Assembly (NCBI GenBank): GCA_902516435.1 | Contig: CABXYF010000001.1 | Span: forward strand, 62,001 to 126,000 | Reading direction: 5' to 3' | DNA length: 64,000 bases | DNA from: an uncultured Pelagibacteraceae bacterium | GTDB taxonomy: Bacteria > Pseudomonadota > Alphaproteobacteria > Pelagibacterales > Pelagibacteraceae | Part shown: positions 28,222-37,459 of the stretch, piece after piece | How the letters are laid out: each line of letters begins with the position of its first letter | How positions within the stretch are numbered: position 1 is the first letter of the stretch | Notes under the pieces: generated by a model | What the model was told of the DNA's origin: nothing | Seen by the model: only the letters and a program-made list of their open reading frames with translations | Database searches by the model: none | Translations under genes and position numbers: made by a program

Positions 28222-29163
28222 CTAAATTTCAAATCCTTTTACTTCAGGCTCATTATCAATCAATTCATCTGGAAACCCATTGGCTCTAAAATCAATATTA
28301 TTTAAATCTTCCATTCTTTTTACAATCATAGAGGACCAAGCCCGAGAACCATATTTTTTTTGTCCATCTTTAAAAATCTCTACAATTTTTGGAGAAATCT
28401 CTAATGGAGCATTCAACTTTTTTGCCAAAGCATCAAATAATCCTGTATCCTTTAAAACTAAATCCATTGTAAAATTTATATTGTATGAGCCATTAAGTAT
28501 TACTTGGCTTTCTGTTTCATGAACAAAAGAATTACCTGATGATACAGCAATTCCTTTGTATGCTTTAGCAAGATCTAGGTTTGATTTTTTCGCTACAGTC
28601 CATGCTTCACCAAGGGCAACTAAATGAACAGATGCTAAATAATTAGTAATAACTTTTAGTACACTCGCACTTCCAAGACCTCCAGTATGTAATACTTTTC
28701 TTCCCATTACAGTTAACGCAGGTAAAATTTTTTTAAAAGCTTTCCTATCGCCCCCAACAAAAATTGCAATATTTCCTGTGGCCGCTCTATGACAACCACC
28801 ACTCACAGGGCCATCCAAGGGTATAGCTTTTTTTGCAATTACTTTTTCACCAATTCTTTTCACTTCAGCTTCATCTGTAGTACTCATTTCAAGCCAAATT
28901 TTGTTTTCTGAAAGACCATTTAAAATACCATCTTCTCCCTCCATAACCTCTGCACAGATACTTGGTGAAGGAAGACATGTAATTATAACATCTACTTCTT
29001 CTGCTAATTCTTTAGGAGAATTTACAACTAAAGCCCCTCGATCTTCAAATGACTTCGTTAAATTTTTATCTAGATCTCTCACAGTCAAATCGAATTTATT
29101 TCTCATCAAACTACTAGCAAGTTTGCCTCCTACATTACCCAAGCCTATAAAGCCTATTTTCAT
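28222..29163 (-). CDS. NAD(P)-dependent beta-hydroxyacid dehydrogenase (3-hydroxyisobutyrate dehydrogenase family)
   Basis: MKIGFIGLGNVGGKLASSL; PLDGPVSGGCHRAATGNIAIFVGG. Confidence 0.9.
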   Translation of the reverse strand: MKIGFIGLGNVGGKLASSLMRNKFDLTVRDLDKNLTKSFEDRGALVVNSPKELAEEVDVIITCLPSPSICAEVMEGEDGILNGLSENKIWLEMSTTDEAEVKRIGEKVIAKKAIPLDGPVSGGCHRAATGNIAIFVGGDRKAFKKILPALTVMGRKVLHTGGLGSASVLKVITNYLASVHLVALGEAWTVAKKSNLDLAKAYKGIAVSSGNSFVHETESQVILNGSYNINFTMDLVLKDTGLFDALAKKLNAPLEISPKIVEIFKDGQKKYGSRAWSSMIVKRMEDLNNIDFRANGFPDELIDNEPEVKGFEI

Positions 29164-30032
29164 TTTTCAACCTCTTCTGTTTTATTTTTTGTAAATACAA
29201 TTAAAATTACCCCAACTATAATTATTGCTCCACCAATAAATAATTCTTGAGTTGGTTTTTCTCCCAAAAGAAATATTGCTGCTAATAAACCAGTTGGTGG
29301 AATACCCATAGTTACAATAGGAAGAACTTTATAAAGTGGATTATTTTTTAAAACATAATAAAAGCAACCGTAAGTAACTGGCTGCATTATAAATCCTATA
29401 TAAAAAGCAATCATCCAATGGTCAAATTTTGCTTCTGATAAATATTTTATTGTATCACTATCAATTATACTAGACAGGGCAATCAAAAGTGGTCCAGAAA
29501 ATAAAGCAAGCCATGCAACAAGTGCCAGTGGATTTATTTCTTTGCTCAATGGTTTTACAATAACTTGACCTAACGCCCAAATCGCAGATCCAATAATTGT
29601 AAGAGTTATACCAAAAAATTTTCCATCTAAGTTAGGCGATCCGGTCAAAATATAAACACCAACAAAAGCTACAGCTATACCTATCAAAGCTCTTATTGTA
29701 GGTTTCTCTCTAAGCATAAAATAAGCAAAAATTACGCCAAATGGAACTTCAGTTTGCACCAATAAAACTGCAGCGGATGCATCAATATAATTTAGTCCTG
29801 TGTATGTAATGCTATACTGCAACGTATTTGCAATCAGGGACGCAAAAAATATTTTTTTTAAATAGCCTTTAGGTATTGGAAACCACCAAATTAATAGTGA
29901 TGCTGCAAATGTAAATCTTATACCCATTAATAAAATTGGTGGAAAAGACTCAAAAGCGGGTTTTGCTATTACGAAACCAAAACCTAAAAATATAGGAACT
30001 AAAGATGCAATAAAGGTATCTTTTAAATTCAT
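29160..30032 (-). CDS. DMT superfamily (EamA) transporter
   Basis: 10 TM EamA repeats; LVQTEVPFGVIFAYFMLREKP. Confidence 0.85.
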   Translation of the reverse strand: MNLKDTFIASLVPIFLGFGFVIAKPAFESFPPILLMGIRFTFAASLLIWWFPIPKGYLKKIFFASLIANTLQYSITYTGLNYIDASAAVLLVQTEVPFGVIFAYFMLREKPTIRALIGIAVAFVGVYILTGSPNLDGKFFGITLTIIGSAIWALGQVIVKPLSKEINPLALVAWLALFSGPLLIALSSIIDSDTIKYLSEAKFDHWMIAFYIGFIMQPVTYGCFYYVLKNNPLYKVLPIVTMGIPPTGLLAAIFLLGEKPTQELFIGGAIIIVGVILIVFTKNKTEEVEK

Positions 30033-30093
30033 GTCGTTATTTTTTAATATTAATGATTATTAAAGAACTTGTGATATATTCACTGTTTAAAAT

Positions 30094-30840
30094 ATGAATT
30101 CAACAAAAATAGAACCAAAATTCATCAGTAAATCAAATCCCAGAGTTGGTCTTATTGCGCTTGCAAGTGATTTTATGATTGAAAGAGATTTCATTAATGT
30201 AATTAAAGATCGTGATATCGATTTTTTTGTTAATCGTATTGAGTGCTACAATCCTCTAACGAAAGAAAATCTGATTAAAATGTCAGATAAAGTAACCGAG
30301 GTAACAAAGGATATATTACCTGATCAAGATATTGATTGTATAGTTTATGGATGTACATCTGGCACTATTGCAGCAGGATATAATTCTATTGAACAAAAAG
30401 TAAAAGCAGCAAAACCGATGGCAAATGTTACTACGCCAAGTACAGCTGCAATTAAAGCACTAAAAAAAATGAAAATTAATAAAATTTCTATTTTCACTCC
30501 TTACAGCAAAACATTAAATGATGAAGTGTTAAAATATTTTAAAAGTGAAGGATTTGAAATTACCTCCAATTCATACTTTGATATTCAAGCAGATTACGAT
30601 ATTGGAAAAGTTGATCAAAATTATTTATATGATGTATTGTCCAAAATTGATTTAAAAGGTGCTGAGGCTTTATTTGTCTCATGTACGGCTTTGCCAGTTT
30701 TACCCATTATAGACAAATTAGAAAAAAAATTAAATACTACAGTTTTATCTAGTAATCAGGCGTTAATTTGGGATACACTTGTTAATATAAACAAAAATAA
30801 TTCAGTAAAAGGATTTGGAAAATTATTCCATGCCAATTAA
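30094..30840 (+). CDS. Asp/Glu racemase superfamily protein, EutA / maleate isomerase-like
   Basis: Two Cys motifs VYGCTSGTIAAG and VSCTALPVLP; fold typical of EutA/arylmalonate decarboxylase family. Confidence 0.8.
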   Translation: MNSTKIEPKFISKSNPRVGLIALASDFMIERDFINVIKDRDIDFFVNRIECYNPLTKENLIKMSDKVTEVTKDILPDQDIDCIVYGCTSGTIAAGYNSIEQKVKAAKPMANVTTPSTAAIKALKKMKINKISIFTPYSKTLNDEVLKYFKSEGFEITSNSYFDIQADYDIGKVDQNYLYDVLSKIDLKGAEALFVSCTALPVLPIIDKLEKKLNTTVLSSNQALIWDTLVNINKNNSVKGFGKLFHAN

Positions 30841-32009
30841 TGATTTTTACTAAAGAGGAATATCAACAAAGACTAAAAAAAGTTAAAAAAATGATGCAAG
30901 AAAAAGGCATCGAACTTTTAATTTCGCATGATACAAATAATTTAAATTATTTAACAGGGTACGATGCCTGGTCATTCTATTATGCCCAATGTGCTATTGT
31001 ACACGTTAATGCAGAAGAACCTATGTGTTTTGTAAGAGCTCAAGATGCAGGTGGAGCATATATAAAAACTTATTTAAAGAATGAAAATATACTGGTCTAT
31101 GACGAAGAGTATATACATACCTGGCCAAGTCATCCTTATGATCGATTAGTTGATATAATTAAAGAGAGAAAATGGGATAAATTATCAATTGGTTTAGAAA
31201 TGGATTCTCATTATTTCACTGCTTTTTGTTACGAGAAAATTAAACAAGGTTTGCCAAATGCCAAATTAAAAGATTGTGATCGATTAGTAAATTGGGCAAG
31301 ATTAGTTAAATCGGATACAGAAATTAGTTATATGAAATCTGCAGCACAAATTTCGGAAAAAGGAATGAGGACTGCAATGGATGTCATCAATCCAGGAGTT
31401 AGACAGTGTGATGCTGTCGGCGAAATACAAAAAACTTTGTTTTATGGAACTGAGGAATTTGGTGGCGAATATTCAAGTATTGCAACTTTATTGCCTACAG
31501 GTAAAGGAACTTCCGCATCTCATTTAACAGCAACACAAGATAAATTTAAGGAAGGGGAGGCTACAATTATAGAACTCTCTGGTGTTTACAATAGGTATCA
31601 CGCGCCAATGGCAAGAACAGTGCTCCTTGGAAAACCCAATCAATTAAAAATTGATACCATGAATAAAACTATTGAAGCCTTAAATGCAGGTATTGAAGCA
31701 ATTAAGCCAGGTAATACTGCTGACGATGTAGCTCAAGAGTTTTGGAAAATTTTAGATAAATATGGAATAGAAAAAAGATCAAGAACTGGTTATTCGATTG
31801 GCATTGGTTATCCACCTGACTGGGGTGAGCACACACTTAATATATATAAAGGAGACAAGACAGTCCTAGAACCTAATGTTTGTTTCCACATGATTGCAGT
31901 TATGCAATTTGGAGATTGGGGTGTCGAAGCCTCTGAAGCAATTAGAGTAACTGAGAATGGATCAGAATTATTTTGTAATTTTCCAAAAGAGCTCCATATC
32001 AAGAGTTAA
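30840..32009 (+). CDS. M24-family hydrolase, DoeA/EutD (ectoine hydrolase)-like
   Basis: Creatinase-like N-domain, pita-bread fold; SASHLTATQDKFKEGEATIIELSGVYNRYHAPMARTV, GIGYPPDWGEHTLN; TAATG overlap with EutA-like gene. Confidence 0.75.
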   Translation: MIFTKEEYQQRLKKVKKMMQEKGIELLISHDTNNLNYLTGYDAWSFYYAQCAIVHVNAEEPMCFVRAQDAGGAYIKTYLKNENILVYDEEYIHTWPSHPYDRLVDIIKERKWDKLSIGLEMDSHYFTAFCYEKIKQGLPNAKLKDCDRLVNWARLVKSDTEISYMKSAAQISEKGMRTAMDVINPGVRQCDAVGEIQKTLFYGTEEFGGEYSSIATLLPTGKGTSASHLTATQDKFKEGEATIIELSGVYNRYHAPMARTVLLGKPNQLKIDTMNKTIEALNAGIEAIKPGNTADDVAQEFWKILDKYGIEKRSRTGYSIGIGYPPDWGEHTLNIYKGDKTVLEPNVCFHMIAVMQFGDWGVEASEAIRVTENGSELFCNFPKELHIKS

Positions 32010-32054
32010 TTAGCTATTGAAATCCATCATCACAAATGTTTTATATTCAACTTT

Positions 32055-33140
32055 ATGTCTAAAAATCCGGAATTTGTTAAATTTGATAAAGTTGATAAAA
32101 GTTACGACGGTAAAGTTTTAGTTGTAAAAGATCTTCAATTGGATATTGCTGAGGGAGAGTTTATTACTATGCTTGGCCCATCCGGTTCGGGTAAAACTAC
32201 TTGTTTAATGATGTTGGCTGGATTTGAAACTCCAACTAATGGTGAAATTTTATTAGACGGAAATATTATTTCAAATATCCCTCCCCATAAAAGAGGAATC
32301 GGTATGGTTTTTCAAAATTATGCACTGTTTCCTCATATGACAGTATATGAAAATTTAGCATTTCCTTTAAGAGTTAGAAAATTTGAAAAAGACGAAATTG
32401 ATAAAAAAGTTGATAAAGCTTTATCGATGGTTTCTTTAAATGGATTTGAATCAAGAATGCCAGCACAATTGTCAGGTGGGCAACAACAACGAGTAGCTGT
32501 TGCAAGAGCATTAGTTTTTGATCCATCAGTTGTTTTAATGGATGAACCCTTGGGAGCGTTAGATAAAAATTTAAGAGAAAGTATGCAATATGAAATTAAA
32601 CATATCCACGAAAGCATTGGAGTAACAGTTGTTTATGTAACCCATGATCAAAGCGAGGCTTTAACAATGTCTAATAGAATTGCAGTTTTTAATGATGGTA
32701 AAGTTCAACAGTTATCAAATCCTGCTGAGTTATATGAAAAACCAGTAAATTCATTTGTTGCAGAGTTTATCGGAGAAAATAATACTTTTAATGGAGAGGT
32801 AGCAGATATTTCGGGCGATAAATGTAAAGTTAAACTATCAAATGCTGAAATATTAGCTAATCCTATTTCAGTGAAATTAAAAGGAGATAAAACGACTGTA
32901 TCGTTGAGGCCTGAAAGAGCACTAATCGAGCCAAATGAAAAAATGGACAATATGTTTAGTGGCAAGATAGAAGAGGTTATTTATCACGGGGATCATACAA
33001 GAGTAAGAATTAACTTATTGGAAAACCCAGAATTTATTTTAAAGGTACCTAATAGTACATCAAACTTAGAGTTAAAAGTAGATCAGGAAATTAAAATTGG
33101 CTGGAATAGTTCTGACGCAAGAGCTTTAGACCCAAAATAG
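32055..33140 (+). CDS. Spermidine/putrescine-type ABC transporter ATPase
   Basis: GPSGSGKTTCLMMLAGFE, LSGGQQQRVAVARAL, MDEPLGALDKNLRE, C-terminal TOBE domain. Confidence 0.9.
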   Translation: MSKNPEFVKFDKVDKSYDGKVLVVKDLQLDIAEGEFITMLGPSGSGKTTCLMMLAGFETPTNGEILLDGNIISNIPPHKRGIGMVFQNYALFPHMTVYENLAFPLRVRKFEKDEIDKKVDKALSMVSLNGFESRMPAQLSGGQQQRVAVARALVFDPSVVLMDEPLGALDKNLRESMQYEIKHIHESIGVTVVYVTHDQSEALTMSNRIAVFNDGKVQQLSNPAELYEKPVNSFVAEFIGENNTFNGEVADISGDKCKVKLSNAEILANPISVKLKGDKTTVSLRPERALIEPNEKMDNMFSGKIEEVIYHGDHTRVRINLLENPEFILKVPNSTSNLELKVDQEIKIGWNSSDARALDPK

Positions 33141-33189
33141 ACATTTCATAATATTGTTTTAGGCGAAATATGTGGAATTTTTTAAGCTG

Positions 33190-33218
33190 TTGACTCTTAA
33201 TAACCATTTTGGTGTAAT
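33190..33218 (+). promoter_or_regulatory. Putative sigma70-type promoter for the binding-protein gene
   Basis: TTGACT - 17 nt - TGTAAT, inside the operon between ATPase and binding protein. Confidence 0.5.
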
Positions 33219-33264
33219 TTACTTATATAAATTAATTTATATTAATCGTTTAAACGGAGGAATA

Positions 33265-34389
33265 ATGAAAAAAATAAGTAAATTATTACTGACTCTTTCT
33301 TTTGTTCTTTCTGTAACTTCTTCAGCCTTTGCCGTAACAGTGGCATCATGGGGTGGAGCATATACAGATTCACAAAAACAAGGGTATGGTGATCCAACTG
33401 CTAAAAAACTTGGTATTGATATCAACTGGGTTGATTATTCAGGTGGTTTATCAGAGATTAAAGCGCAAAAAGAAGCTGGCGCAATAACATGGGATATTAT
33501 CGATGTATTTGCATTTGATACCATTAATGGATGTGATGAAGGTCTATTTGTTGAATTTGATTTTGACAATGATTTTCCAGCTGCTCCAGATGGAACAAAA
33601 GCTAGTGAAGACTTCTTTGCTCCAATGCCGAGTAAGTGTGCTGTAGGGAATATTCTGTATTCATGGAACTATGCATTTGATACAAGAGCTTTTAGTGGTG
33701 ACGAACCAAAAACTATTAAAGACTTTTTTAATACATCTAAGTTTCCTGGAAAAAGAGCAATTTACAAAAGTGCTCTAACAAATCTTGAAATCGCTTTAGC
33801 TGCTGATGGAGTTAAAATGGGTAAAGGTGGTGAAAGACTTTACAGATTTATGGAAGAGAAAGATGGATACATTGATAGAGCGATGAACAAAGTAAAAGAA
33901 CTTTGTGAAGATCCAAATGGAGGATGTGTATTTTGGTCTGCTGGCGCTCAACCACCTGAATTATTAGTTGCAGGTGAAGTTGTGATGGCTACAGGTTGGA
34001 ATGGAAGATTCTTCAACGCTGAAATAGGTGAAGGTGCTCCTATCAAGCAAGTATGGGATGGTCAAGGTCTTGACTATGAGTACTTTGCTCTAGTTAAAGG
34101 TGGACCAGATGAAGCTAATGCTAAAAAAGCTCTAGCAATGATGACTAACACTGAAATGTTAGCAGGTAGTGCGAAATACATAGCATATGCACCATACAGA
34201 TTATCATCTTTAGAAATAATTAAAGCTAATGAGCCTTGGTACAAAGATGGTAAAACAGAAATGATGCCTCAAATGCCAACTGCTCCTCAAAATACTAAAA
34301 GTTACTTTTTAGTTGATCCATTTTTCTGGGCTGATTACGGAACAGAGATTGGTGAAAAATGGGAAGCGATGAAAGCTAGTTTAAACTAG
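33265..34389 (+). CDS. Spermidine/putrescine-type extracellular solute-binding protein
   Basis: Strong SD (ACGGAGGAATA), signal peptide MKKISKLLLTLSFVLSVTSSAFA, VASWGGAYTDSQKQGYG; start trimmed from 33172. Confidence 0.92.
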   Translation: MKKISKLLLTLSFVLSVTSSAFAVTVASWGGAYTDSQKQGYGDPTAKKLGIDINWVDYSGGLSEIKAQKEAGAITWDIIDVFAFDTINGCDEGLFVEFDFDNDFPAAPDGTKASEDFFAPMPSKCAVGNILYSWNYAFDTRAFSGDEPKTIKDFFNTSKFPGKRAIYKSALTNLEIALAADGVKMGKGGERLYRFMEEKDGYIDRAMNKVKELCEDPNGGCVFWSAGAQPPELLVAGEVVMATGWNGRFFNAEIGEGAPIKQVWDGQGLDYEYFALVKGGPDEANAKKALAMMTNTEMLAGSAKYIAYAPYRLSSLEIIKANEPWYKDGKTEMMPQMPTAPQNTKSYFLVDPFFWADYGTEIGEKWEAMKASLN

Positions 34390-34418
34390 TTTTAAAGCTT
34401 TAAATTTTATAATATAAT

Positions 34419-34449
34419 AAAGGGCGGTTTTATACCGCCCTTTTTTTTT
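34419..34449 (+). terminator. Intra-operon Rho-independent terminator between binding protein and permease genes
   Basis: GGGCGGT (34422-34428) tttat ACCGCCC (34434-34440) followed by nine T (34441-34449). Confidence 0.92.
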
Positions 34450-35712
34450 ATGAGCTCAGAAACACAAAAAATTTTAACTACAGACGGCGTTCCATTAGAG
34501 GTAAGCTTAAAAAAAGCAGAAAAAAGAAATAAAATTAAGGCCTTTTTGCTTGTTGCTCCATTATTATTGTTTTTGCTTATTACATATATTTTTCCAATAG
34601 CAGATATGTTTACTAGAAGCATTGATGACCGGATGGTTACCAATATGCTTCCTAAGACGTTTAAGTCTATGGAAAAATGGGATGGTAAAGAATTACCTTC
34701 TGAGGAAATATTTAGAAGTTTTTACGAAGATTATAAAGTTTTAGCTGAAAAAAAAGAACACGGTAAACTTGGTCAACGATTAAATAAAGAGAAAAATGGT
34801 TTTAACTCTATATTAAAACGTCTGTTTAGAAAGATCAAAAGAAACAATTTTGATGAAAGTATTGATATTAAAGAACAGATAACAGAAATTCATAGACATT
34901 TTTCAAATGTAGATTACTGGCGAGCTATAAAACGAACTGCACCCCCATATACTATGAACAAATATTTAAAAGGTATGGATATGTTTTTAGATGAAGACGG
35001 TAAAATTGCTCAGGTTGATGAGGACAGAAGAATTCACAGAATTCTATGGCTAAGAACTTTAGAAATTGCTTTATTTGTAACAATTTTTTGTTTTTTAATG
35101 GGTTATCCAATTGCTCATTTGTTGGCAACACTTCCAATGAAATATAGCAATCTTTTAATGATATGTGTTCTTTTACCTTTCTGGACTTCCTTGCTTGTAA
35201 GGACTGCAAGTTGGATGATTTTGTTACAACAGCAGGGTCTTGTTAACGACTTTTTTGTGATGATTGGACTTGTATCAGACGATAACAGACCTGAGATGAT
35301 GTACAACAAAGTAGGAACCTATGTTGCTATGACACAAATTTTACTACCTTTTATGGTTCTACCTCTTTACAGTGTAATGAAGACAATTTCACCCAGTCTT
35401 ATGAGAGCTGGCAAATCTTTAGGTGGTACACCATTTACTGCATTTTGGAAAATATATTTCCCTTTAACTATTCCAGGTATTGGTGCTGGTTGTTTACTAG
35501 TTTTCATTTTAGCAATTGGGTATTATATTACACCAGCACTTGTAGGTGGAGCTTCGGGAACCTTGATTAGTAATCAAATTGCTTATCATATGAAAACAAC
35601 ATTAGATTGGAGCTTTGCATCAGCAATGGGGCTAATGTTATTAACTGGAGTTTTAGTTGTATATTGGATTTATAATAAATTAGTTGGAGTAGATAATATT
35701 AAATTAGGATAA
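34450..35712 (+). CDS. ABC transporter permease, PotB-like
   Basis: Polytopic; LGGTPFTAFWKIYFPLTIPGIGAG EAA loop. Confidence 0.88.
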   Translation: MSSETQKILTTDGVPLEVSLKKAEKRNKIKAFLLVAPLLLFLLITYIFPIADMFTRSIDDRMVTNMLPKTFKSMEKWDGKELPSEEIFRSFYEDYKVLAEKKEHGKLGQRLNKEKNGFNSILKRLFRKIKRNNFDESIDIKEQITEIHRHFSNVDYWRAIKRTAPPYTMNKYLKGMDMFLDEDGKIAQVDEDRRIHRILWLRTLEIALFVTIFCFLMGYPIAHLLATLPMKYSNLLMICVLLPFWTSLLVRTASWMILLQQQGLVNDFFVMIGLVSDDNRPEMMYNKVGTYVAMTQILLPFMVLPLYSVMKTISPSLMRAGKSLGGTPFTAFWKIYFPLTIPGIGAGCLLVFILAIGYYITPALVGGASGTLISNQIAYHMKTTLDWSFASAMGLMLLTGVLVVYWIYNKLVGVDNIKLG

Positions 35713-35714
35713 TT

Positions 35715-36569
35715 ATGGCGTTACCAACCTATACAGAAACTAGATACAGAATTTGGCATTATTTTTATATTAGTCTTTGTACTTTTGTTTTTTTCTTTTT
35801 AATTGCACCATTATTTGTAATTTTTCCCCTATCCTTTAATGCTGAAGAATTTTTGGTATTTTCTGAAGGTATGAAAAATCTTGATCCAGATGCATTTTCA
35901 TTAAGATGGTACAAAGAAATGATTTATGGAACTAAAAATCCATGGGGACTTGCAGCAAAAAATAGTTTTATTATTGCAATATTTGCAACTATAGGATCAA
36001 TAATTTTAGGTACATTAGCTGCATTAGGCTTAAGTAGTAGGCATATGCCATATAAAGGAATTATAATGGCAACTCTGATTTCACCAATGATAGTTCCATT
36101 AATTATTTCCGGTGTAGCAATATTTTTTTTTATGGCAAAAGCAGGTTTAGCAGCTACCCACACAGGTATTATTTTCGCGCATATGATTTTAGGAACACCA
36201 TTTGTAGTTATAACAGTGACAGCGACACTATCAGGATTTGATCATAGTGTGACAAGGGCTGCTTCAAGTTTAGGAAGTAATCCTGTAAATACATTTATGA
36301 AAATTACTTTACCTTTGATTTTACCAGGAGTTATTTCAGGAGGGTTATTTGCTTTTGTTACCTCTTTTGATGAAGTAGTTGTTGTATTATTTCTTGCTGG
36401 CTTGGATAACACAACAATACCTGTTCAGATGTGGACAGGTTTGAGAGAACAGCTAAGCCCAACAATTTTAGCTGTAGCGACCTGTTTGATTGTTTTATCG
36501 ACGTTAATCTTAGTTACAGCTGAATTATTGAGAAGAAGATCTGAGAGACTGAGGGGAATTCAAAGATAA
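35715..36569 (+). CDS. ABC transporter permease, PotC-like
   Basis: Polytopic; ASSLGSNPVNTFMKITLPLILPGVISG EAA loop. Confidence 0.9.
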   Translation: MALPTYTETRYRIWHYFYISLCTFVFFFLIAPLFVIFPLSFNAEEFLVFSEGMKNLDPDAFSLRWYKEMIYGTKNPWGLAAKNSFIIAIFATIGSIILGTLAALGLSSRHMPYKGIIMATLISPMIVPLIISGVAIFFFMAKAGLAATHTGIIFAHMILGTPFVVITVTATLSGFDHSVTRAASSLGSNPVNTFMKITLPLILPGVISGGLFAFVTSFDEVVVVLFLAGLDNTTIPVQMWTGLREQLSPTILAVATCLIVLSTLILVTAELLRRRSERLRGIQR

Positions 36570-36572
36570 TTC

Positions 36573-37451
36573 CTAAACTTTTCCTACTATTTTTTCGTAT
36601 GAGGAAGATAAATCTAAAATCATTTCGCATACCCCAAAAGTATAATCTTTTATACTTGCTACAGGTGTAATTTCTGCTGCTGTTCCTGTTATAAAACATC
36701 CTTTAAAACTTTGAAGCTCATTCGGTGAAATTTTTCTCTCATTTATTTTAATACCTTTAGATTTGGCTATTTCAATGACAGTTTTTCTGGTAATACCATC
36801 TAAAAAAGAGTCGGGTATTGGAGTGTGCAATTCATCCCTATTATCTTTAAAAAAAATATTTGCACTTGTTGCCTCTGCAATATTACCTTCATGATCAAGC
36901 ATTAATGAGTCAGTATAACCTTGTTTTTCAGCCTCATGTTTTGATAGAGTACATATCATATATAAACCTGCAGCTTTACTATCCCATGGAGATGAATTTT
37001 GAGGAGGTCTTTGCCATTTGGAAATATTTAACTTGATGCCCTTTTGCTTTAGCTTTGTATCAAAATATGCAGGCCAATCCCATATGGCTATAGCAACATT
37101 TATTTTTGTTTTTTGTGCAGAAACACCCATCATCTCGCTACCTCTCCAAACAAAAGGTCTAATATATCCATTTTGAATTTTTTGATCATCAACAAGCTTT
37201 AGTATTGCCTCATTTAATTCTTTTTCAGAATAAGGAATTTGTATATCTAAACGTCTCGCTGAATGAAATAATCTTTTCGTATGATCTTCTAATTTGAATA
37301 TTTTTTTATTGTAAACCCTCAAACCTTCAAATACTAAACTTGCATAGTGCATTCCGTGACTAATTATGTGAACTCTAGCGTCTTGCCACTCAACTAATTC
37401 GTTATTGAACCAAATTTTACCTGATCTTTTATCAAAAGGGAGTTGTTCCAT
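36573..37451 (-). CDS. ilvE: Branched-chain amino acid aminotransferase family (class IV PLP)
   Basis: IWFNNELVEWQDARVHIISHGMHYASLVFEGLRVY; DSLMLDHEGNIAEATSANIFF; start trimmed from 37511 to MEQLPFDK. Confidence 0.85.
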   Translation of the reverse strand: MEQLPFDKRSGKIWFNNELVEWQDARVHIISHGMHYASLVFEGLRVYNKKIFKLEDHTKRLFHSARRLDIQIPYSEKELNEAILKLVDDQKIQNGYIRPFVWRGSEMMGVSAQKTKINVAIAIWDWPAYFDTKLKQKGIKLNISKWQRPPQNSSPWDSKAAGLYMICTLSKHEAEKQGYTDSLMLDHEGNIAEATSANIFFKDNRDELHTPIPDSFLDGITRKTVIEIAKSKGIKINERKISPNELQSFKGCFITGTAAEITPVASIKDYTFGVCEMILDLSSSYEKIVGKV

Positions 37452-37459
37452 TTCGAAAT

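Noticed and set aside
33172-33264. N-terminal extension MEFFKLLTLNNHFGVIYLYKLIYINRLNGGI of the polyamine-type binding protein
   Set aside because: A strong SD and signal peptide start at 33265; the extension overlaps a promoter-like region
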